In this document: piece by piece, positions 32,042-41,594 of the stretch
Layout: the number at the start of each line of letters is the position of its first letter
Numbering within the stretch: the first letter of the stretch is position 1
Assembly (NCBI GenBank): GCA_023404675.1
Contig: JAEYAW010000010.1
Span: forward strand, 1 to 64,000
DNA length: 64,000 bases
Source of the DNA: Pseudomonadota bacterium
GTDB lineage: Bacteria > Pseudomonadota > Alphaproteobacteria > Rhizobiales > Xanthobacteraceae
Reading direction: 5' to 3'
Program-made: the position numbers and the translations under genes
Notes under the pieces: generated by a model
The model's database searches: none
What the model saw: the letters and a program-made list of their open reading frames with translations, nothing else
What the model was told of the DNA's origin: nothing

Positions 32042-33190
32042 TCAAGCCACAAGGCTGAGGTCGGAGATGCGGATGCGGTTGCGCCCCGAACTCTTGGCCA
32101 GGTAGAGCGCCGCGTCGGCGCGATTGAACAGCGACTGCAGCGTCTCGCCGCTGTTGACGCAGACGGCAATACCGAAGCTGCCGGTGAACCGGATGGGTCC
32201 CGACGACGTCGGAATCGCCGCAGCCTCCACCTGTGAACGGATGCGGTCGGCAATCGAGAGCGCAATCTTTTGCGAAGCCGCCGGGAGGATCACGCAAAAC
32301 TCCTCACCCCCGATCCGCGCGGCGAAATCACCGGAACGGATACAGGAGAGGATGAGTTCGGCCACTTTCCTCAAGACGCGATCGCCGGCCTCGTGACCAA
32401 AGCGATCGTTGATCTGCTTGAAGTAGTCGAGATCCATCATCACCATGGCAATGCCGGGAGCGATCCGGTTCGGCCACGTTTCGAACAGCGCACGTCGATT
32501 GTTGATGCCGGTCAGCACATCAGTCAGCGCCTCGGACCTGCGCTGGTCGGCGATGCGCGCCTGATTGAGCGTCAGCGACAACGTGCCGATCCCGGTCAGC
32601 CCGACGATCACGACGATCGAGTTGAGATCTTCCGCCCAGTTCGACGGGCGCTCCCAAAGGATGATCTGCCCCTGCTGCATCAAAGCGAAGGTGCATGCGA
32701 AGAACGAAATCGCGGTCAGAAGATAGAGCACTGCGTTCGCCGACATCAGCAGCGGCGTTTCAGAACGCGACACCCAGTACTGGTAGGCCGAGAGCGTCAT
32801 CAGGAGACCGATGACCCCGTTGGCGATCATTGTTCCGACGCCGGAGTAACCCAGCGTGAATGCGCATGCGACGGATACGAGCGATGGAACCAGAATCGAT
32901 GCCGCCGGCAGCCATGGGGTCCGGCCCGAACAGAACTGCGCCGAGCCCGCGAAAACCAGCACGAAACCAAATATCAGCAAGATGAAAGAAGCCAGCAGAA
33001 CGTCGGCATCATATTGCTCGACCACCCAGCCGAACAGCACGACACCGGCCACGATCGTGGCGAGGCCCATCGACCAGCAGAACAGGTGCGTCTCGGAGCG
33101 CCACACAGCCCACATCATGAACAATGTGATGCCGAGTGACGCGCTCGAAAACCCGATCGCGACAAGCACCGAAAACTGATCGAAAATCAT
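32042..33190 (-). CDS. Membrane-bound GGDEF diguanylate cyclase inside the GTA cluster
   Basis: The 382-residue protein has an N-terminal membrane domain of about six helices (residues 1-205) and a C-terminal GGDEF domain. DVLTGINNRRALFE (about 224-237), MDLDYFKQINDRFGHEAGD (252-270) and the active-site GGEEF at 294-298 are intact. RSGD at 285-288, five residues before GGEEF, is the inhibitory I-site. It should make cyclic di-GMP from GTP. It lies between TerL and portal on the GTA strand, but with gaps of 122 bp and 167 bp, so it may have its own promoter. Confidence 0.93.
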   Translation of the reverse strand: MIFDQFSVLVAIGFSSASLGITLFMMWAVWRSETHLFCWSMGLATIVAGVVLFGWVVEQYDADVLLASFILLIFGFVLVFAGSAQFCSGRTPWLPAASILVPSLVSVACAFTLGYSGVGTMIANGVIGLLMTLSAYQYWVSRSETPLLMSANAVLYLLTAISFFACTFALMQQGQIILWERPSNWAEDLNSIVVIVGLTGIGTLSLTLNQARIADQRRSEALTDVLTGINNRRALFETWPNRIAPGIAMVMMDLDYFKQINDRFGHEAGDRVLRKVAELILSCIRSGDFAARIGGEEFCVILPAASQKIALSIADRIRSQVEAAAIPTSSGPIRFTGSFGIAVCVNSGETLQSLFNRADAALYLAKSSGRNRIRISDLSLVA

Positions 33191-33357
33191 GGACGACTAT
33201 CCGCGGCTCCCCAGCCGGACGGCATCTTCTATGCCAAGTTGCGTTCTCTAGCCAGAATTTCGGGCCGCGGCTAGCTCCAATGGTAGCGAAACGGTTACAA
33301 CCTTCGACGAAAGTGGTGCTGATCGTATCAGAGAGACGCAGAAACGTTTGGACACAT

Positions 33358-34734
33358 CTAGAGTTCCCGCACGCGCGGCTCGCGACGTGATTGTAGCGCC
33401 AGCGCGGTAATCGCCCACACCAGCGCGTCCAGCCGGTCCGGCGAGCGGCCCGACGACAGCCCGCCCGGACCAAAATCACACAGCTCGTCTTCCAGCGCCG
33501 GAAAACTTCCGGCGTGCTGCACGCGGCCCTGTTCGTAGAGCGCGGCAACGGGTTCCGCCCGTAGCCATTTGCCCCGCGTGGCGCGCACGCTGGTCACCGG
33601 AACCCCAGGATCGATCTCGCTCAGCACCGCCCGTGCCATCTCGCCACCCTGGTTGACCTCGACCACCAGCGCGTCCGCCTCAAGCCGCCGCCACAACGCG
33701 ATGGCGCGGCTCGCCCATGCGGCAGGCGTCGCGCCCGCGATGGTGTCATCCGCGATCACACAAACGGCTCCCTCCCGCGTCATGCCCGCCGCGACGATTC
33801 CGCATGCGTCGGCGCGCGGACCGCTCGACGCCGGCGGATCGACCGCGACCACAATGCGCGACAGCTGCGGTGCGGCAACCACGCGGCAGCGTTCGATCAG
33901 CGCGCGCGACCACAGCGCATCGGGCCGGTCGTCGATGATCTCGCCGTCGAGTTCCTGCTGGCCGAGCCGCGTGCCTGCGTAGCGCGCGAGCACGCCTTCC
34001 AGAAAAGTCGGCGCAAGATGAAACGCATTGGCGCGCGTCGCCGCCCGCGTCACAACGCTGGATGGGTCCGCCATCAGCCGCCTGATCAGCGCGGTCGGGC
34101 GCGGCGTCGTGGTGATGAGCTGGCGCGGCGCATGGCCCAGCCGCAGGCCGAACTGCAGCATATCGAATGCGCTCTCCGCGTAGCGCCACTTGGCCAGCTC
34201 GTCGAGCCAGGCGCAGCCGAACTGCGGCCCGCGCAGGCTTTCCGGATCTTCCGCCGAGAACGCCTGCGCCACCACGCCGTTGGGCCATTCGAGGCGGCGG
34301 CGCGTCGGAGACCACACCGGCCGCTCGCCGCGCCGATGCACCGCGAGCAGGCCGGAAACGCCCTCGACCATCACCTCGCGCACGTCGTGCTCGGTCTCGC
34401 CGACCAGCGCGATGCGCCCGACCGGGGCGTCGGCGAATGGCGGCAAGCCCAGCGCCTGCGCCCGGATCCATTCTGCTCCCGCGCGCGTCTTGCCTGCGCC
34501 GCGGCCACCGACCAGCAGCCACGTCACCCACGGCTTTGCATTGGCAGCGAGCGGCGGCGGAATCTGATGCGGATGCGCAAACAGCTCCCAGCGCGTCGAG
34601 ACGAATTCAAGCTCCGCCGCATTCATCGTCGCCAGCAGGTGTCTTCGCTCGCGCTGCGACCACCTGCTCCAGTCGGCGAGAAAGTTCGCTGCGGAACTCG
34701 TCGAGGTCGCGGGGGCCATCGTCGGCATCGGCAT
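33358..34734 (-). CDS. Terminase large subunit (RcGTA gp2 type)
   Basis: The protein has a Walker A (VGGRGAGKTRAGAEW), a Walker-B-containing stretch (RGPQFGCAWLDELAKW) and the nuclease Asp segment (RIVVAVDPPASSGPRADACG). It is the DNA-packaging motor and appears intact. The start is uncertain: the frame is open to 34854, ATG 34734 (MPMPTMAPATSTSSAANFLA) is chosen because the conserved FLADWSRWS helix follows it, and ATG 34626 is possible. It overlaps TerS by over 100 bp with the chosen start. Confidence 0.92.
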   Translation of the reverse strand: MPMPTMAPATSTSSAANFLADWSRWSQRERRHLLATMNAAELEFVSTRWELFAHPHQIPPPLAANAKPWVTWLLVGGRGAGKTRAGAEWIRAQALGLPPFADAPVGRIALVGETEHDVREVMVEGVSGLLAVHRRGERPVWSPTRRRLEWPNGVVAQAFSAEDPESLRGPQFGCAWLDELAKWRYAESAFDMLQFGLRLGHAPRQLITTTPRPTALIRRLMADPSSVVTRAATRANAFHLAPTFLEGVLARYAGTRLGQQELDGEIIDDRPDALWSRALIERCRVVAAPQLSRIVVAVDPPASSGPRADACGIVAAGMTREGAVCVIADDTIAGATPAAWASRAIALWRRLEADALVVEVNQGGEMARAVLSEIDPGVPVTSVRATRGKWLRAEPVAALYEQGRVQHAGSFPALEDELCDFGPGGLSSGRSPDRLDALVWAITALALQSRREPRVREL

Positions 34735-35218
34735 TTGACTTGTTCTCTTCGTGGCGCAGACGACGCACCTCGGCCAGCGTTTTCGCCAGCGAGGCCAGCG
34801 TGCGCGCCCGCCGCTCCGCCACGGTGCGCGGCTCGCGGCCGTCGCCAACGACACTCTCGATCTGTATCAGTTCGCGTTCGATGGCGCGGCTCACACGCTC
34901 GATCAACGCCAGTCCGCTTTCCGGCGGCGGGCCATGCGAACATTCAACCGCGCTGGTTGGGATTTGGACGGCAGGGGAGGTTTTCCTTTTCGCCGCGCGG
35001 GCTCCCCCAACCTTCCCCTTTCCGGCCGAAGGCTTTCTCGCGGACTTCGATCCTCTGGACTTGACAGGGATGCCAACGGGACATGCACCCATGTCCCCTT
35101 CGTCCTCCCGAACGGCGGCCTCGCGGGAAACCTGCTCGGCGTCGGCTGATGCCGTCGCTGACGGCCCTTTTACGGCCCGCTTCGGAGGCGCCGTTTTCCT
35201 TGTCGCACGCATGGCCAT
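34607..35218 (-). CDS. Terminase small subunit-like protein (RcGTA gp1 position)
   Basis: From ATG 35218 (MAMRATRKTAPPKRAVKGPS), with GGAGG upstream, the 203-residue protein has a long basic, Lys/Ala/Pro-rich N-terminus. A C-terminal helical part follows (LALIERVSRAIERELIQIES, RRARTLASLAKTLAEVRRLR) that matches the coiled-coil of GTA TerS proteins. It immediately precedes TerL. Low sequence conservation is normal for gp1. A GTG start at 35254 is also open. Confidence 0.75.
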   Translation of the reverse strand: MAMRATRKTAPPKRAVKGPSATASADAEQVSREAAVREDEGDMGACPVGIPVKSRGSKSARKPSAGKGKVGGARAAKRKTSPAVQIPTSAVECSHGPPPESGLALIERVSRAIERELIQIESVVGDGREPRTVAERRARTLASLAKTLAEVRRLRHEENKSNADADDGPRDLDEFRSELSRRLEQVVAARAKTPAGDDECGGA

Positions 35219-35278
35219 CGCGGCGTCCGCCTCCGCGTCTTGCGGCGGCAGCACCGGCCGTCACCACGTCCAACAGTT

Positions 35279-35428
35279 TCAGATACGGAAGAACGCGAAC
35301 CAGATCAGCCCAAGGATCACCACGGCCAGGGCTACGCTCATCATGAGCAGCGCAAGGATCGACGGTCCCGGCTCGGCCTGGCGCGCTTCCGTGGGCGTCA
35401 GAATTTGATCGTCGTCCGGCTTGGTCAT
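35279..35428 (-). CDS. Small single-pass membrane protein
   Basis: From ATG 35428 (MTKPDDDQILTPTEARQAEP) the 49-residue product has one C-terminal transmembrane helix (SILALLMMSVALAVVILGLIWFAFF). Proteins of this layout are common in the Bradyrhizobium group and have no known function. It is the first minus-strand gene before TerS and may lie outside the GTA operon. Confidence 0.65.
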   Translation of the reverse strand: MTKPDDDQILTPTEARQAEPGPSILALLMMSVALAVVILGLIWFAFFRI

Positions 35429-35714
35429 GGCGTCTGTCCCGTGCCTCATACGGTCACGAGCTAACAGCAACCAGACCAAATGGTTCCTACTTGCCTGCCC
35501 CCTCGACCGGTTGCGAAACCCAGTTCGGGAGCATGGCCGAACCCTATCCCGCGAGCGTGACGGTGTCAAGGACTATTTTCCTAAAACACGCCAACCCCGT
35601 TCCCCACCTCCCTCCCATCTCCGCCCAAAGACGCACTTGCCTTTTCCCGCACCGCAACCAAATGTGCGCGGCTGCGTTTTGCATGTGCAACCCTTACGGC
35701 TCGGGAAGCTCACA

Positions 35715-35951
35715 ATGTCCTACGCCCTCTACCTGAGAGACACCCGGATCAGCCCCGTTTTTCGCGCAAAGGAAGATGCGTGGCGGCACGCTGAACAGCA
35801 GGGCGCGGTGGAAGTCCTGATGTCGTCTGAGGACGATCCGCCCCGCCAGCGCCTGCGGCTGGATCACAGCATTCGCATCGTGGACGATCCGTTTATCATT
35901 CTGCCGCAGTACGCCGTCCCTGCCGGCGACCTTCCTGCACCCCGTCTCTGA
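35715..35951 (+). CDS. Hypothetical protein, 78 aa
   Basis: From ATG 35715 (MSYALYLRDTRISPVFRAKE) the product is a small soluble protein with a DAWRHAEQQGAVEV helix and LRLDHSIRIVDDP, resembling conserved rhizobial hypothetical proteins of this length. The start is preceded by GGGAAG. The frame extends upstream to 35421 without protein-like features. Confidence 0.65.
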   Translation: MSYALYLRDTRISPVFRAKEDAWRHAEQQGAVEVLMSSEDDPPRQRLRLDHSIRIVDDPFIILPQYAVPAGDLPAPRL

Positions 35952-36250
35952 CCGGCCGCCGACGGTGCTCTGTCCACGTCAGCCCATCCACCGGGCCGTC
36001 TTTCTTCGGTCGGAAACGACCTGATAGCCGACCGCGCGAACGAATATTCGTCAGAACTCACCCAAACAGGTGATGCAGAGGACGCCGCATCAACATAGGC
36101 TCACGTCGGGCTTTGCAATTTTTTTTCCTGTCAAAGACGCTCGCCTGTTTTTTATGACATCGAACTAAGGTATTAAAATACCATAGAATACTCTGCAACG
36201 GGCGTCCGATGACGTGCGCTGCCTGGAAAATCTATTACTGAGGAAAGATC
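35952..36250. other. Intergenic region with a short palindrome
   Basis: No gene is seen. GGTATT-AA-AATACC at 36169-36182 is a perfect 14-bp palindrome 69 bp before the secreted protein gene and may be an operator; the flanks are AT-rich, as expected of a promoter region. Confidence 0.4.
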
Positions 36251-38212
36251 ATGAACACCGTTTGGACGCGTGTCGCCCTCGTCGGTCTTATCATCGTTGC
36301 CGCAATGTCGTCGGCAATGGCTCAAGCGCCCGTGCTTGCCCGAAAGAACCTGTTCCGCGACTTTCGCGGACAAAATGACGTCAACCTCACTTCCGGCGAC
36401 CGCCTGCAACTGGGCGCCAACGTTCAGGGCGGATCGCTGAACACCAGCATCCAAGGCATCTTCGAAGCGGCCGATCCTTCCAAATCATTCGTCACCAGCA
36501 CACTCCCCTGCGCTCCGCTCACCGACAACGCAAATTTCTGCGCGATCGCGCCGCCGTTCTCGCCGGCACGGATGCAAGGTGTCTGGAAAGCCAAGTTTAC
36601 GAACGCGTCTGGCTCGACGACGATCACGATGCCGGACCCCTCGGTCATTCCCCTCGATATCGTGCCATTCCCGGTCAACGTGAATATCGTAACGGACAAT
36701 TCGGGTAATCCGACCATCAGCTGGACCATCCCGGACGGCGCGAACATCAACTACGTCCGCGTCACCGTGTTCGACAAATCGCAGCTCCGTGTGAACGGAA
36801 CGGCCCAGCAGATCGAGTATGCCAACATCGACCCCTCGGTCACCTCCTACACGCCGACATCCGCGCTGGCGGTGGGCGGCAACTATGCCCTGAATATCCA
36901 GCTCGTCCGCACGCGCGATGGCGGCCCGGTGGTGGACAACACAGGGAATTCAAATTTCCTCAGCCGCTCCTCCGCATTCTACTCGTTCACCAAGCCCGAC
37001 ACCGCATCGGCGCCGCCGGCGCAGCTCCCGCAGGTGTCCGCGAACGAGGTGTTCTCGTTCAACGTCACCGACGTGAGTCCGGACGAGGAATGCGCGATCG
37101 ATCCTCCGGTCGCGGTCGGTTACGACTATGCGACCGGGCCGAACGATCCCAACTTCAAGTCGGTCAAGCTGCCGGTGATCGGCTCCAGTTCCTACACCGT
37201 CAGCTATACCTCGCAGAACACCACACTCCCCACCGTCGTCGCGGTCGCACCCAACCAGCAGTTTTTCTTTCCCGAAGGCGGTGTCTCGAAGTTCTCGGTG
37301 CGCGGAATCGAAACCATCGCGGCGCTCTCGCCGTCCAATGGCGGCGCGTTCGTCACAGGCCTCACCTTCTCCGCGCGCGGCAGCTTCACCGGCACGATGA
37401 CGCCGTTCACCATCGGCAACAACGTGTTTGCTTCCGTGTTGCCATCCAGCCGCTCGGTTTCCGTGGGGCAGACTGCGACCGCCTTCGCCACCATCATCAA
37501 CAACGGCGATGCCGACGTGAGCGGCTGTTCGATCGCGCCCGCCGGAACCATCGCGGCATCGTTCAGCTACCAGACCTACGACAAGGTGGCCGGCGCGCTG
37601 ACCGGATCGCCCAACACGCCGGTGACCATTCCGGCCAAAGGCCATCAGGATTTCGTCATTGGCCTCACGCCGACCGATCCGATCGCGCCGACCGATGTTG
37701 CATTCGCCTTCGTCTGCTCGTCGACCGCCGAGAGCGTGCCGACCATCCTCGGCGTCAACTCGCTGCAGTTCTCCGCCGAGGCCAATCCGGTGCCGGATAT
37801 CGTCGCGCTCGCCGCGACCGCCAGCGGAGATGGTTATGTGAACGTCGATCCGTCGACAACGACCGGCGCCTTCGCGGTGGCCGCGGTGAATGTCGGCAAC
37901 ACGGCGGACATCACGGTCTCGGCGGATACCGGGGGCAGCACTCTGCCGCTCACACTCAGCCTGTGCGAAACCAATCCCGACGGCAGCTGCAAGGCGACGC
38001 CATCAGCGGCCGTGACAACATCAATCGCCAGCCTGACCACGCCGACCTTCAGTATCTTCGCCATCCAGAGCGCCCCGATCACGCCAGATCCGGCCACGAA
38101 GCGCATCTTCGTCCGCTTCAAGGATGCCAATGGCGTGGTGCGCGGCTCGACCAGCGTCGCGGTTCAGACCCACGCCGCGCCGGACAGCGTGCAGATCGTG
38201 AGAGCGGATTGA
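36251..38212 (+). CDS. Large secreted beta-rich protein with a C-terminal domain shared with 47437-49515
   Basis: The 653-residue protein has a signal peptide (ALVGLIIVAAMSSAMAQAPV) and then Thr/Ser/Asn-rich beta repeats. A fibronectin-III-like stretch (NPTISWTIPDGANINYVRVT) lies around residues 150-230. Residues from about 390 (LPSSRSVSVGQTATAFATII) to the end align closely with the last 250 residues of the protein at 47437, sharing ATPVPDIVALA-type and NRIFVRFKD-type motifs. It is a cell-surface or released protein; the function is not recognised. Two cysteines per repeat suggest disulfides. Confidence 0.8.
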   Translation: MNTVWTRVALVGLIIVAAMSSAMAQAPVLARKNLFRDFRGQNDVNLTSGDRLQLGANVQGGSLNTSIQGIFEAADPSKSFVTSTLPCAPLTDNANFCAIAPPFSPARMQGVWKAKFTNASGSTTITMPDPSVIPLDIVPFPVNVNIVTDNSGNPTISWTIPDGANINYVRVTVFDKSQLRVNGTAQQIEYANIDPSVTSYTPTSALAVGGNYALNIQLVRTRDGGPVVDNTGNSNFLSRSSAFYSFTKPDTASAPPAQLPQVSANEVFSFNVTDVSPDEECAIDPPVAVGYDYATGPNDPNFKSVKLPVIGSSSYTVSYTSQNTTLPTVVAVAPNQQFFFPEGGVSKFSVRGIETIAALSPSNGGAFVTGLTFSARGSFTGTMTPFTIGNNVFASVLPSSRSVSVGQTATAFATIINNGDADVSGCSIAPAGTIAASFSYQTYDKVAGALTGSPNTPVTIPAKGHQDFVIGLTPTDPIAPTDVAFAFVCSSTAESVPTILGVNSLQFSAEANPVPDIVALAATASGDGYVNVDPSTTTGAFAVAAVNVGNTADITVSADTGGSTLPLTLSLCETNPDGSCKATPSAAVTTSIASLTTPTFSIFAIQSAPITPDPATKRIFVRFKDANGVVRGSTSVAVQTHAAPDSVQIVRAD

Positions 38213-38239
38213 CGGTGCGCCGGCCTCACGCATCGCGCG

Positions 38240-38752
38240 TCAGGCCGGCCGCTTCTTGAGCCGCGCCGCGCGCGGCAGCGTGGTCGGCCAGCGCACGATA
38301 TGATCCTCAAGCTCGGCATCGGGGATATCGTCCTCGGTGCCGACCACACGGCCCCGCACCGAGACGCCGGCCTCGTGCACGGTGTTCGGATCGCCCGAGA
38401 CCAGCGGGTGCCACCAGTAGAGATCGCGGCCCTCGGCGACCAGCCGATAGCCGCAGCTGGTCGGCAACCAGTTGAGACTGCGGACATTCTCAGGCGTCAG
38501 GCGAACGCAGTCCGAGACCTTGTCGGAGCGATTCGCATAGTCCTTGCAGCCACAGGCGGCGGAATCGAGCAACCGGCAGGAGACGTGGGTGAAATAGATG
38601 CGCCCGGTATCCTCATCCTCCAGCTTCTCAAGGCAACAGCGCCCGCAGCCGTCGCACAGGCTTTCCCATTCGGCGGCGGACATCTCCTCCAACGTCTTGG
38701 TTTTCCAGAATGATTTCTCCCGCCCCCGATGGAGCGGACGATCGGGAGCCAT
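38240..38752 (-). CDS. YcgN/UPF0260 family cysteine-cluster protein
   Basis: From ATG 38752 (MAPDRPLHRGREKSFWKTKT) the 170-residue product has the CxxCxxCC cluster (LCDGCGRCCLEKLEDEDTG) and further cysteines in VSCRLLD, CGCKDY and DCVRL that define the UPF0260 family. It probably binds a metal or iron-sulfur cluster. The product is of normal length. The open frame upstream of 38752 has no family similarity. Confidence 0.9.
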   Translation of the reverse strand: MAPDRPLHRGREKSFWKTKTLEEMSAAEWESLCDGCGRCCLEKLEDEDTGRIYFTHVSCRLLDSAACGCKDYANRSDKVSDCVRLTPENVRSLNWLPTSCGYRLVAEGRDLYWWHPLVSGDPNTVHEAGVSVRGRVVGTEDDIPDAELEDHIVRWPTTLPRAARLKKRPA

Positions 38753-39125
38753 GGGACTCGCTTGGTTTGGGGAGTGCGCTTGGTACCTATGTAGGAGACG
38801 CTGCCGTCCCGGTGCAAGCCGTGGTCGTCCAAAGCAGGTCCGAAACATTAGCCCTGTTCCGGAATTCTGCGAAAAAGGACTGCTGGAGCATTGGTTTATG
38901 CGCCCCGCTCGGATAGAAGACCGCAGACGTGGCCGCATCCGGCCGGCGAATCGGTCGTGCAAGAGACTGCACTGGCGCAGTCCGCTCTCTGACCTCGCCG
39001 GTTTCGGCTTGGATCGCTCGCCTTGGGAAAGCCGCAAGGCGTCCCCAAGACGATAACACTCCGGGCCGGATCGTGCGACGCGTCCCGGCATACGATCTCA
39101 ACGCGCAAGCGGTCAGGGCTTTCCG
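38753..39125. other. Intergenic region between divergent genes
   Basis: It separates the minus-strand UPF0260 gene from the plus-strand PBP1A gene, so it should hold promoters for both. I see no convincing -35/-10 pairs, no RNA gene and no conserved ORF. Confidence 0.35.
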
Positions 39126-41387
39126 GTGGACAGCATTCCGCCCCCGAACTGGAAGCAGCGAATCCGGCACGCCCTGCTGGATTTCGACGCGCGCATCGAT
39201 TCCACCCTGTTCTCGACCGGCGCGGGCGTCCGCGAACTCTACGAGCGCTTCTCCACCTTCATGGACCGCTTCCATGTCGGCCGCTGGAAACGCTGGGTGT
39301 TCATCGAGCCGCTGTCCGAGGCCCTGACCTGGGGTCTGGTCGGGCTGATCGGCCTTTTGGCGCTGGCGCAGCCTGCGTTCCGCGAGACGGCGGACGAGGA
39401 CTGGCTGAAGAAATCCGAACTCGCGGTGACGTTTCTGGATCGTTACGGCAACCCGATCGGCAGCCGCGGCATCAAGCACAACGACTCGATCCCGCTGGAA
39501 GAGTTTCCCGATCACCTGATCAAGGCGACGCTCGCGACGGAAGACCGCCGTTTCTACGAGCACTTCGGCATCGACATCGCGGGCACGGCGCGCGCACTCG
39601 TCACCAACGCGCAGGCCGGTGGCGTGCGGCAGGGCGGATCCTCGATCACCCAGCAGCTGGCGAAGAACCTGTTCCTGTCGAACGAGCGCACCATCGAGCG
39701 CAAGGTCAACGAGGCGTTCCTCGCGCTGTGGCTGGAATCGCGTCTCACCAAGAACGAGATTCTCAAGCTGTACCTCGACCGCGCCTATATGGGCGGCGGC
39801 ACCTTCGGCGTCGACGGCGCGGCGCATTTCTACTTCAACAAGTCGGCGCGCGACGTGACGCTGGCGGAAGCGGCGATGCTGGCCGGCCTGTTCAAGGCCC
39901 CGACCAAATACGCCCCGCATATCAACCTGCCGGCAGCACGCGCCCGCGCCAACGTCGTGCTCGACAATCTGGTGGACGCCGGTTTCATGACCGAGGGTCA
40001 GGTGTTCGGCGCGCGGCGCAATCCAGCGGTTGCGGTGGATCGCCGCGACGAGAATTCGCCGAACTATTATCTCGACTGGGCCTTCGACGAGATGCGCCGT
40101 CTCGTCGAGACCTTTCCGAAATCCTACGCCGAGCGCGTCTTCGTGGTGCGCACCACCATCGACATGAACGTGCAGCGCGCCGCCGAGAATGCCGTCGAAA
40201 CCCAGCTTCGCCAGTTCGGCCGCGACTATCACGCGACGCAGGCCGCCACCGTGGTGGCCGATCTCGATGGCGGCGTGCGCGCCATGGTGGGCGGGCGCGA
40301 CTACGGCGCGAGCCAGTTCAACCGCGCGGTCGACGCAATGCGCCAACCCGGCTCCTCGTTCAAACCGTATGTCTATGCGACGGCGCTCATGAACGGCTTC
40401 ACGCCGAAGTCCATCGTGGTGGACGGCCCCGTCTGTATCGGCAACTGGTGTCCGCAGAATTACGGACGCTCCTATTCGGGATCGGTGACGCTGACCACGG
40501 CCATCACCCGCTCGATCAACGTGGTGCCGGTGAAACTGTCGATTGCCATGGGTGGCAAGGGCGGCCCGAAAGCCGGCCGCGCCAAGATCGTCGAGACCGC
40601 ACGTCGCTTCGGTATCAAAGCCCCTCTGATCGACACGCCGTCGCTGCCGATCGGCTCGACGGAAGTCACCGTGCTCGAACACGCGGTAGCCTACGCCACC
40701 TTCGCCAACAAGGGCCGCGCGGTCGCGCCTCATGCCGTTCTGGAAGTGCGCACCGGCGCAGGCGACCTCGTCTGGCGCTGGGACCGCGACGGCAAGAAGC
40801 CGACACAGGCCATCCCCGCATCGGTCGCCGCCGACATGGCCGAGATGATGAGCCACGTCGTCGAGGAAGGCACGGCCCGCCGCGCCCAGCTCGACGGCAT
40901 TCCGACCGCCGGCAAGACAGGCACCACCAATGCCTATCGCGACGCATGGTTCGTCGGCTACACGGGCAACTTCACCTGCGCGGTCTGGTACGGCAACGAC
41001 GACTATTCGCCGACCAACCGCATGACCGGCGGATCGCTGCCCGCGCAGACCTGGCACGACATCATGGAAGTTGCCCATCAGGGCATCGAGGTGAAGGAAC
41101 TACCCGGCGCCGGCGCCGGCAAGGCTCGCCCGCAACTCGCGGCGGCCGCCGCCCGGCAGAACCCGGACGCATCGCCCGGCCCGCCGCCGGTCCTCACCCG
41201 GCGCGGCGCGGATGTCCTGATCCGTATCGAAAAGATGATGGACGATGCGCGCGCCACGCGCCCCACCTCGGCGAATGACCCCGCACCAAAACCCCCGGCC
41301 TCCCGCGCGGATATTCCGTTCGCCGACAGCTTCGCGTCGGCCAACCCGCCCGTCGCAGCCCAACCTGCCGCGCGCGCGAAAAACTAG
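39126..41387 (+). CDS. Penicillin-binding protein 1A, bifunctional transglycosylase/transpeptidase
   Basis: The 753-residue protein has a membrane helix at about 68-82. The GT51 domain has the catalytic Glu139 in ATEDRRFYEHFGID and GGSSITQQLAKN at 170-181. The transpeptidase domain has SSFK (410-413), the SIN motif (463-465) and KTGT (597-600). It polymerises and cross-links peptidoglycan. A GTG start at 39126 gives the normal N-terminus. The C-terminal 60 residues are Pro/Ala-rich. Confidence 0.95.
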   Translation: MDSIPPPNWKQRIRHALLDFDARIDSTLFSTGAGVRELYERFSTFMDRFHVGRWKRWVFIEPLSEALTWGLVGLIGLLALAQPAFRETADEDWLKKSELAVTFLDRYGNPIGSRGIKHNDSIPLEEFPDHLIKATLATEDRRFYEHFGIDIAGTARALVTNAQAGGVRQGGSSITQQLAKNLFLSNERTIERKVNEAFLALWLESRLTKNEILKLYLDRAYMGGGTFGVDGAAHFYFNKSARDVTLAEAAMLAGLFKAPTKYAPHINLPAARARANVVLDNLVDAGFMTEGQVFGARRNPAVAVDRRDENSPNYYLDWAFDEMRRLVETFPKSYAERVFVVRTTIDMNVQRAAENAVETQLRQFGRDYHATQAATVVADLDGGVRAMVGGRDYGASQFNRAVDAMRQPGSSFKPYVYATALMNGFTPKSIVVDGPVCIGNWCPQNYGRSYSGSVTLTTAITRSINVVPVKLSIAMGGKGGPKAGRAKIVETARRFGIKAPLIDTPSLPIGSTEVTVLEHAVAYATFANKGRAVAPHAVLEVRTGAGDLVWRWDRDGKKPTQAIPASVAADMAEMMSHVVEEGTARRAQLDGIPTAGKTGTTNAYRDAWFVGYTGNFTCAVWYGNDDYSPTNRMTGGSLPAQTWHDIMEVAHQGIEVKELPGAGAGKARPQLAAAAARQNPDASPGPPPVLTRRGADVLIRIEKMMDDARATRPTSANDPAPKPPASRADIPFADSFASANPPVAAQPAARAKN

Positions 41388-41439
41388 TGGCCTTCCCATG
41401 CCTCCATTCGGTCCTCCGCGGTGTCCGCGCGTCGCGCGT

Positions 41440-41535
41440 GCCTCGGGGGGTGACGGTCACGGCGATCCGCCGTCCTCCGAGGTTGGAGAACTCGCACCTC
41501 GGGATGATGGGTCGCGCGAGCCGATCCGGCCTTCC
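41440..41535. repeat. Intergenic repeat
   Basis: GGGGGTGACGGTCACGG and CACCTCGGGATGATGGG flank a central palindrome; this is the same class as the elements near 11390, 59110 and 63880. Confidence 0.4.
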
Positions 41536-41594
41536 AGACGCGTTCCACTTTCGATAACCAGACACCCGTCCGAACTGAGTTAGAAAACGACGCC

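Noticed and set aside
38787..41078. Minus-strand open frame of 763 codons
   Set aside because: Antisense to PBP1A, whose motifs are complete; the frame has no recognisable domain.
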